Shown here: positions 57,465 to 64,000 of the stretch, in pieces | Layout: each line of letters starts with the position of its first letter | How positions within the stretch are numbered: position 1 is the first letter of the stretch | Origin: Papio anubis | Taxonomy: Eukaryota; Chordata; Mammalia; Primates; Cercopithecidae | NCBI RefSeq assembly: GCF_008728515.1 | Contig: NC_044977.1 | Coordinates: 5,045,501 to 5,109,500, forward strand | Reading direction: 5' to 3' | Length of the DNA: 64,000 nt | The notes under the pieces: generated by a model | Seen by the model: the letters and a program-made list of their open reading frames with translations, nothing else | Database searches by the model: none | What the model was told of the DNA's origin: nothing | Made by a program: the position numbers and the translations under genes

Positions 57465-58544
57465 TGTTTCGGGAAGTCAGGGACCCTGAACAGAGGGACC
57501 GGCTGAAGCCGTGGCAGAAGAACATAAATTCTGAAGATTTCATGGACGTTTATTAGTTCCCCAAATTAATACTTTTATAATTTCTTACGCCTGTCTTTAC
57601 TGCAATCTCTGAACATAAATTTTGAAAATTTCATGAACACTTATCACTTTCTCAATCAATACCCTTGTGATTTCCTATGCATGTCTTTAATCTCTTAATC
57701 CCGTCATCTTTGTAAACTGAGGAAGATGTATGTCACCTCAGGACCCTGTGATGATTGTGTTAACTGCACAAATTGTTTGTAGGGCATGTGTGTTTGAACA
57801 ATATGAAAGCTAAGCACCTTGAAAAAAGAACAGGATAACAGCAATGTTCAGGGAACGAGGGAGATAAGACTTTGGACTCTGACTGCTAGTGAGCCAGACG
57901 GAACAGAGCCATATTTCTCTTCTTTCAAAGGCAAATAGGAGAAATATCGCTGCATTCTTTTTCTCAGCAAGGAACATCCCTGAGAAAGAGAATGCGCTCT
58001 GAGGGTAGGTCTATAAAAGGCCCCCTGGGAGGCGGCCGTCTTTTATGGTTGAAGCCGAAGGGATGAAATAAGCCCCAGTCTCCTGTAGCGCTCCCAGGCT
58101 TATTAGGACGAGGAAATTCCTGCCTAATAAATTTTGGTCAGACAGGTTGTCTGCTCTCAAACCCTGTCTCCTGTTAAGATGTTATTAATGACAATGCGTG
58201 CCCAAAACTTCATTAGCAATATTAATTTTGCCCCATCCTGTAGTCCTGTGATCTCACCCTGCCTCCATTTGCTTTGTGATATTTTATTACCTTGTGAAGC
58301 GTGTGATCTCTGTTACCCACCCCCATTTGTGCACCCCCCCTTTCAAAAATCGCTAATAACAACTTGCTGGTTTTACGGCTCAGGGAGCATCACAGAACCT
58401 GCCGACATGTGATGTTTTGCCCGGACACCCAGCTTTAAAATTTCTCTCTTTTGTACTCTTTCCCTTTATTTCTCAAACCAACCAAGACGATTAGGGAAAT
58501 AGAAAAGAATCCATGTTAACTATTGGGGGCAGGTTCCCCTGATA
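57465..58544 (+). mobile_element. Solo MER11 LTR (HERV-K11/HML-8)
   Basis: Starts tgtttcgggaagtcagggac and ends ggttcccctgata. It contains the MER11 landmarks gaccggctgaagccgtggc, ctcaggaccctgtgatgat, gaacaggataacagcaatg and aatgcgctctgaggg, and a TATA-like ctataaaagg near 58011. The six-base duplication gaaaag (57459-57464 and 58545-58550) proves an intact solo LTR. No internal HML-8 DNA remains. ORFs inside are chance. Confidence 0.93.
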
Positions 58545-58587
58545 GAAAAGATGATCTTAAGATTTGTTTAATTTTAATTTTCATTTT

Positions 58588-58672
58588 TGAGACAGAGTCT
58601 CACTCTGTCACCCAGGCTGGAGTGCAGTGGAGCAACCTTGACTCACTGCAACCTCCACCTCTTGGGTTCCAA
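58588..58672 (-). mobile_element. Alu fragment
   Basis: Antisense Alu 3' end only (gagacagagtctcactctgt to ccacctcttgggttcc), breaking off into unrelated DNA at about 58673. Confidence 0.88.
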
Positions 58673-58744
58673 ACTCCATGCATTCCAGGGTTTTGTGGAC
58701 AAGAAATACAATATTCTTCAATGGGTCAGTGGAAATAATGACAA

Positions 58745-59158
58745 GTGGAACTATTCCTGTTGAATCCTTTGGTTCCCAGATTCATAATCTTGCTATGACA
58801 TAGCACAATATAGAGTTACCTTATTCCATACATACACTACACCCTAAAAGGTAACCTCATTGTCTTATCCTATTTCTTCTGAGTTGTGCTTCCTCTACAC
58901 ATTTAGAAAGCTGTTAGAGTTTCAATGAGATTCTTTGCCTCTAGATGATACAGGGTAATATGACCAGTAAATATTATGGCCATAGGTTTACTACCACTTT
59001 ATTTGATGTAAAGTGGTTCCCTTGGTTAGGTATTTTGTAGTGTAGAATTCCATACCTGGAGATAGGTATTCGGTAAGCCCCTGGAGAGTGATGATAATTG
59101 AGGGCCTTCAGGCAGAAAGGGTAAACCAACTTCAACATGAAAATAAAACCGTGGGGGA
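58745..59158. other. Unassigned DNA, possibly ERV-related
   Basis: No ORF. Its texture is like that of 60380-61440 (moderate GC, ggttcccttggttaggtat), and it may be part of the same old ERV remnant. This is uncertain. Confidence 0.25.
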
Positions 59159-59478
59159 GGCCGGGCGCGGTGGCTCAAGCCTGTAATCCTAGCACTTTGG
59201 GAGGCCGAGACAGGCGGGTCATGAGGTCAGGAAATCGAGACCATCCTGGCTAACACGGTGAAACCCCGTCTCTACTAAAAAATACAACAAACTAGCCGGG
59301 TGAGGTGGCGGCGCCTGTAGTCCCAGCTACTCGGGAGGCTGAGGCAGGAGAATGGCGGGAACCTGGGAGGCGGAGCTTGCAGTGAGCCCAGATCGCGCCA
59401 CTCACTCCAGCCTGGGCCACAGAGTGAGACTCTGTCTCAAAAAAATAAATAAATAAAAATAAAATGAAATAAAATAAA
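59159..59478 (+). mobile_element. Young AluY of Old World monkey type
   Basis: Has ggctcaagcctgtaatcc, gaggccgagacaggcggg and actagccgggtgaggtggc, which mark cercopithecoid AluY lineages. The tail is a mixed aaataaataaa run to about 59478. The small loss in ccactcactcc matches an Alu right-monomer deletion. Confidence 0.93.
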
Positions 59479-59479
59479 A

Positions 59480-60040
59480 CATTTTACTCCAAAATATATT
59501 TCTTTAACATATATTGAAATGACTCTGCAAAGCTGTCTCTTTGTGAGGGGAAAGGTAAACTTTCATTCTGTAGAGAATCTCCTTCCCTTACTAGTTCTTT
59601 TCTGGAGAGTCTGACACCTTTTAAGGTCGATAAGAGATATTCACCATCTAATCTCTCTGAAGCCTGCTACCTGGAGGCTTTATATAAATGACAAGAACCT
59701 TGGCTTCCACAACCCCTGCTTATTTTAACTCAGGCTGACAAACTCTTTGGGAAGAGCTTAAGTCTTTCAGCAATTTGCCAATCAGGAAATCTTTGAATTT
59801 ATCTAAGACCTGGAAGCACCTGCTTCAAAATGCTCCATCTTTCTGAGCAAAACCAATGTGTACCTTACACATATTGATGCATATCTTTGACTGTAACTTC
59901 TGTCTCCCTAAAATGTGCAATACCACGCTGTAACTCAACCACCTTGGACACGTATTCTCAGGACCTCCTGAGGTTGTGTCATGGGCCATGATCCTTAACC
60001 TTGCAAAATCTCTAAATTACTTGAGACCTGTTTCAAATAC
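59480..60040 (+). other. Possible old LTR
   Basis: The end of this stretch (accacgctgtaactcaacc, caggacctcctgaggttgtg, ttgcaaaatctctaaatta, cttgagacctgtttcaaat) has the texture of the 3' part of an old primate LTR. I cannot name it or find its 5' end. Confidence 0.35.
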
Positions 60041-60379
60041 TTTGGGTATAAACCAAACATCAAGTCTTCACAACGTGTTTAAAATAGTGAATCAGTGCAA
60101 TGTTCTATGGGATATCCAGAGGTCTAGATCTCTACTGTGTATTATAATGCAGAATAGGGCAGTTAATATAACCCCAATGCAAAACTTTAAATAAATATTG
60201 AATCCATTTTAGGTTGACAAAAACTGTTTTTGATCCTCTATTTTAATGGAGTGAAAAATAATACATTTTCTAAATCAATGTCAAATGACTAACCATGGGC
60301 ATTATTAATCTGCTGTGGCAAAGATATTACATCTGGCACAGCAGTTGTGATCAAAGCTACTAGTTGTTAATATTAAACT

Positions 60380-61440
60380 ACCATAATTCTCCAGAAGGCA
60401 GCTGGTCTCTGTAGTTTGCACTAACTTTCCGCATTCCCAGTGGGTATACTATATTGTTTTTGGTTTATTGACTGGCAGTGGTGGATGATGTTTTCAGAGG
60501 TTTCCTTTTGTCCTTCTTCTCTGTGATAACTCTTCCAATACAGATCAGTGTGTAACTTACTCCTAATTCCAAGTACATTACTTCAAATTAAGCACTTACT
60601 CACAGGGTAAATGACCACTGAATAAGCCCACAGAATCTGTGAACATACTGTGAGTCAAACTTTAGCAAAGACTCCATTTATTATCCAGCCTCTGCAGGCC
60701 CCTATCTTAACAAGTGGGCCAAGATTTCTTGTGTATCAAGCTTATTAGTTCTAGAAATGTTAGGCATTTGAGATATTTCTCCCGGTGGACAGTAATCTTA
60801 GTAAATAGTTTTAGGTCCTTTTGCAGAAAGACTCTGGGAACCATCCTGGTGTAACTTACCATAGTTTTGTAACATTACATGTGTTACAGAAGGGGACTTT
60901 ATCTTGGGGACTTGGCCAGCACTTCAGGCAATGGGTTCTAAATCTGAAATTTGATTCATATTAGGGAACTGAGAAAGGGATTGTTGGGAAACAATTTCCT
61001 ATAGGTCTCTCATGTTTTTATATACTTTGTGAAGAAAAGCTCTGTCTATCCTTTGTATTAAACTGTCTTTCAAAGGGTTTTCCTACAACAAACAGTATTT
61101 AAAAGTAGGAATCATTTATCCTGTCATATCAAAGGGTAGATATGTATATTACCCATTATTTTAAAATGTAAGTTTCCTAAACACAGACTCCTCTCCTATA
61201 ATGCACTGTGCGTGCAGGTATCACTTAGTCTATTTGCTGACACCCTATGCAAATTGGGACTTGAGGAACTGACCACAAAAGCTGATATTCTGACTATTGC
61301 TATTGCCGTGACCAATAAACTATCCCTCATCTTTAACTCGTATATATTCTACTAGTTTGTGCATAACAGTGGCAAAATAACTTGGTATCTTTCAAGTGGG
61401 GTAAAATACCACACTCTTCACAGTTTCTAACAAGGATTGT
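60380..61440 (-). other. Possible decayed ERV internal sequence
   Basis: On the minus strand several stretches read open for 40-60 codons in shifting frames with a composition (Leu, Lys, Ser, few low-complexity runs) like a decayed retroviral coding region. I cannot align them to gag or pol. It might be part of an ERV-L-type element, and might equally be unique DNA. Confidence 0.25.
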
Positions 61441-61489
61441 AACCTTAATATTGGTACAACTACTCACATTCTCTCGTTATTTTATTCTT

Positions 61490-61510
61490 GTTTTTTTTTT
61501 TTTTTTTTTC
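61490..61510. repeat. Poly(T) run
   Basis: Nearly twenty T in a row, without a clear retroposed body next to it. Confidence 0.85.
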
Positions 61511-63890
61511 TTTACAAATTTAGAGGGTAAGCAGCACTTCTGTTGGCTGCCTATCTAACACTTGGTATGTACACTCTGGAGTGGTTTGAACATAGGAGGT
61601 AAGATAAGAATTTGGACCTGGTCCACCAAACTTTTCACTTGCGAATTAGAGAATATATTAGTGTCTCGCTCATAATGGTTTGTATACATTGAATAATGTA
61701 TTATATTCAAACAATTTATATCAGTATGTGGCATTTGTGAAGGAATCAATATATTATAATCATCAATACCTGTTTACCCATATAAAAACTGAAAGTAGTA
61801 AGTTACTTAAGAAAATCCTTTCAGGCACAATCCTAGGTGTGACCAGCTCCAAAACTGTGAGGTAACTGAAAGAAAAACCTATTTTATGTCCTGCAAAAAT
61901 TACCCAGCACATTAAGGTTGGTGAATAACTTTTGACACTCCCTTTTTTATATAGTATATATACATGTTAAAAAACTTTTAAGAGAATGTGAGAATTTTAT
62001 TTTATAGGGTAAAAGCAGAATGATATTAGTCAAACCTCCATGACTAAATGTGAAGTAACAATTTATATTCTTTATTTTTTGAATAATTATCATCAGAATA
62101 AAGATTAATGAAAATTGTTATTAAGATCCAATTGACCTATACTTTTATGAACAGAGTTCTAATTCTGAGATTAAACAGTAGTTAAAATAATAAAAAATCT
62201 TGTCAAATTTAACTTACTAATATAAATATGACTAGATATATGGGTGACTTGATGGGAAATTGACTTAATGATAGGAAATTGATTTTCATTTCATTTCTGT
62301 CATTATTCAAAGATAAACTGCATTATTTGTATATAAAGACATTAGGGCTTCATTAAGGATAACACACTAGATTTAAAAAAAGAAGTAAAAGAGAAGCAGA
62401 TAGATATATTAACTAGTAGACATTCAGTGCATTCTTCCATCTAAGCTTTTTTTTTTCTCAACATTATCGATTTTTGCCCAGAGATAAACCCAGTCACCAT
62501 GAGTGATAAACGATCACCAAATCCCATTGACTTTTTTCTCTTTTTGCTGTAGTTTTTGTCAGGTCAATGAATTATCCTTGGCTTATCCTTTGTTCTCTAA
62601 GGCATAAATCAAGATTTTAAAAAAAAGCTGAATCCTTAGAAGTTTGAAGGGATAAAGCCAAATGTAGTCCAAAGAGAATGTATAAGCTTTTGTTTACTTG
62701 GAAATGTCTTACTTTAATTCTTTTGATGTCAGTTTAATTGATATTTATTAATGATTAGAAAAGGGGTTATATTTATAAAATTTCAATTTATCAATGAACT
62801 GACAGAAAATATTTGCTTTTGTTTTCTTTATGCACTTTAACTTTAGCAGCTGTAATTTATTAATAAAAATGATTGCTTTAATAGCAATTAGTGAAGATTA
62901 AACCATAGAATAACAATAGTATTACTAATCACAAGCTTTTATTAGATGTTTAGCTTTTGACAGGTGCACATTAAACATTATCTGTCTCTCTATGTATCTA
63001 TCCATTTATATATCCATCCAAAACTGTTTCCTCAAACTCCAGGAGTAGTACTACTATTATACCTATTTCATAAAGTTGAAACCCATCATAATGAGGCCAT
63101 GTAACTTGATCAATTCAACAGATCTAGTATGTGCTGAGGTAAAAATCTGAATCCGGGTAGTCTTATTTGGTGTCAATACTACACTACTAAATAATATATA
63201 CTTCCTTTTTAATGGAACAACAGAACTGTTTATAATGGTTGTTAAATGTTGTATGTATAATTTTAAAATTAATGATATCTAAGTGAAGCTTTATCAGACT
63301 AGCATACCACTAAAAACATTCAAAAATAAGAAAAGACACAATAAATAAGCAATTTAATCCAAAACAATCAATGTACAATTGTGATATATTCAAATGGACA
63401 GTTCCAAAAAACAGGTACTTCAATGGCTTGGGATTGACTGGAGAGCCAATAGAGGATTTAACTTCATGTAAGGCTACGACTTTGTCTCTTCTCTCACCCA
63501 ATAATTGCTCCAACACAGTAGTACACTTGTATTTTTTTTGCACGTTCATGGTAATGTTGTGTGTTCTCATTATAAGCAACATATTTGACATTGTATAATT
63601 TTGGCAAATAAAATAAGTAACTCATTGAGAAAAATAACATACATTAACTTATTTTTAATTTTAAAATATATTAAATTCAATATTTTGACTTTCTTGCAAA
63701 CACATTTCTTCTTTCTTTATTATTTCCATTAATGGGACCAAAAATATTCCAAACACTACCTATACTATACAAATGTTTTGTTCAATATCAGTATTTTATT
63801 AAGTACTATAAATTAAAGATAGTCATATAATTATCTTTCAGTATTCTGACAACCAGTGTAACATGCATATTTAAGTTTTAATCAAAAAAA
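61511..63890. other. Unique AT-rich DNA
   Basis: About 2.4 kb, no gene or named repeat. ORFs at 63310-63591 (-) and 63371-63595 (+) overlap and have no domain. Confidence 0.5.
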
Positions 63891-63898
63891 TAATAATT

Positions 63899-64000
63899 AG
63901 CCTGTGTGTAGTTGCTCATGACTGTAATCACAGAACTTTGGGAGGCCAATGTGGGCTCATCACCTAAGGTTGGGAGTATGAGACCAGTCTGACTAACATG
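63899..64000 (+). mobile_element. Alu, left part, cut by window end
   Basis: Diverged Alu left monomer (gcctgtgtgtagttgctc, gaactttgggaggccaatgt, gagaccagtctgactaacat) running off the window. Confidence 0.88.

Overview
This window is nuclear DNA from a primate, most likely an Old World monkey. It is dense in Alu and L1 elements. The younger Alus at 42337-42640 and 59159-59478 carry features I associate with cercopithecoid AluY lineages (ggctcaagcc in place of ggctcacgcc, and actagccgggtgaggtggcgg). No SVA is seen. The background is AT-rich, and I find no host protein-coding gene, exon series, tRNA or rRNA; the ORFs present are transposon remnants or chance. I read it as gene-poor intergenic or intronic DNA.

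Region by region. 1-217 is the 3' end of an L1PA element, followed by a GC-richer block that may be an unassigned LTR. 1282-9203 is the main feature: a defective class II (betaretrovirus-like, HERV-K/HML-type) provirus on the + strand. It has two 318-bp LTRs, a 6-bp target duplication (atcata), a primer-binding-site-like sequence, a strong splice donor, and broken gag, dUTPase, protease, RT, RNase H, integrase and env, then a polypurine tract. 9210-13900 is AT-rich unique DNA. About 13920-15177 is a second, unassigned retroviral LTR on the minus strand carrying a nested GC-rich minisatellite. 15.2-30.4 kb holds Alus, old minus-strand L1 pieces and an MLT1 LTR. 30440-31790 is a solo LTR12 (HERV-9), minus strand, with a 4-bp target duplication. 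32.1-33.6 kb has a local direct duplication that includes part of a MIR. 33843-35115 is an L1 with an inserted Alu and an AT-rich hairpin. 38930-44115 is a long old L1 holding a later L1PA tail and a young Alu. 44505-45065 is an MLT1 LTR. 50.3-52.6 kb is an L1PA tail and an Alu cluster. 53494-53815 is a hAT-type MER1-like element. 55880-57464 is an old L1. 57465-58544 is a solo MER11 LTR (HML-8) with a 6-bp target duplication. 58.6-64 kb is an Alu fragment, a full Alu, LTR/ERV-like remnants and unique DNA.

The strongest observation is that the provirus is internally contradictory. Its LTRs differ at only 2 of 318 positions, which suggests a recent insertion, but every gene is broken. Its interior also contains two blocks of non-retroviral DNA: an old antisense L1 piece (about 2500-2830) and a MIR (about 4096-4330). 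MIR stopped moving long before any insertion this young, so it cannot have landed in the provirus afterwards. Either the viral genome captured host sequence and was mobilised in trans, or an old rearranged locus had its LTRs homogenised.
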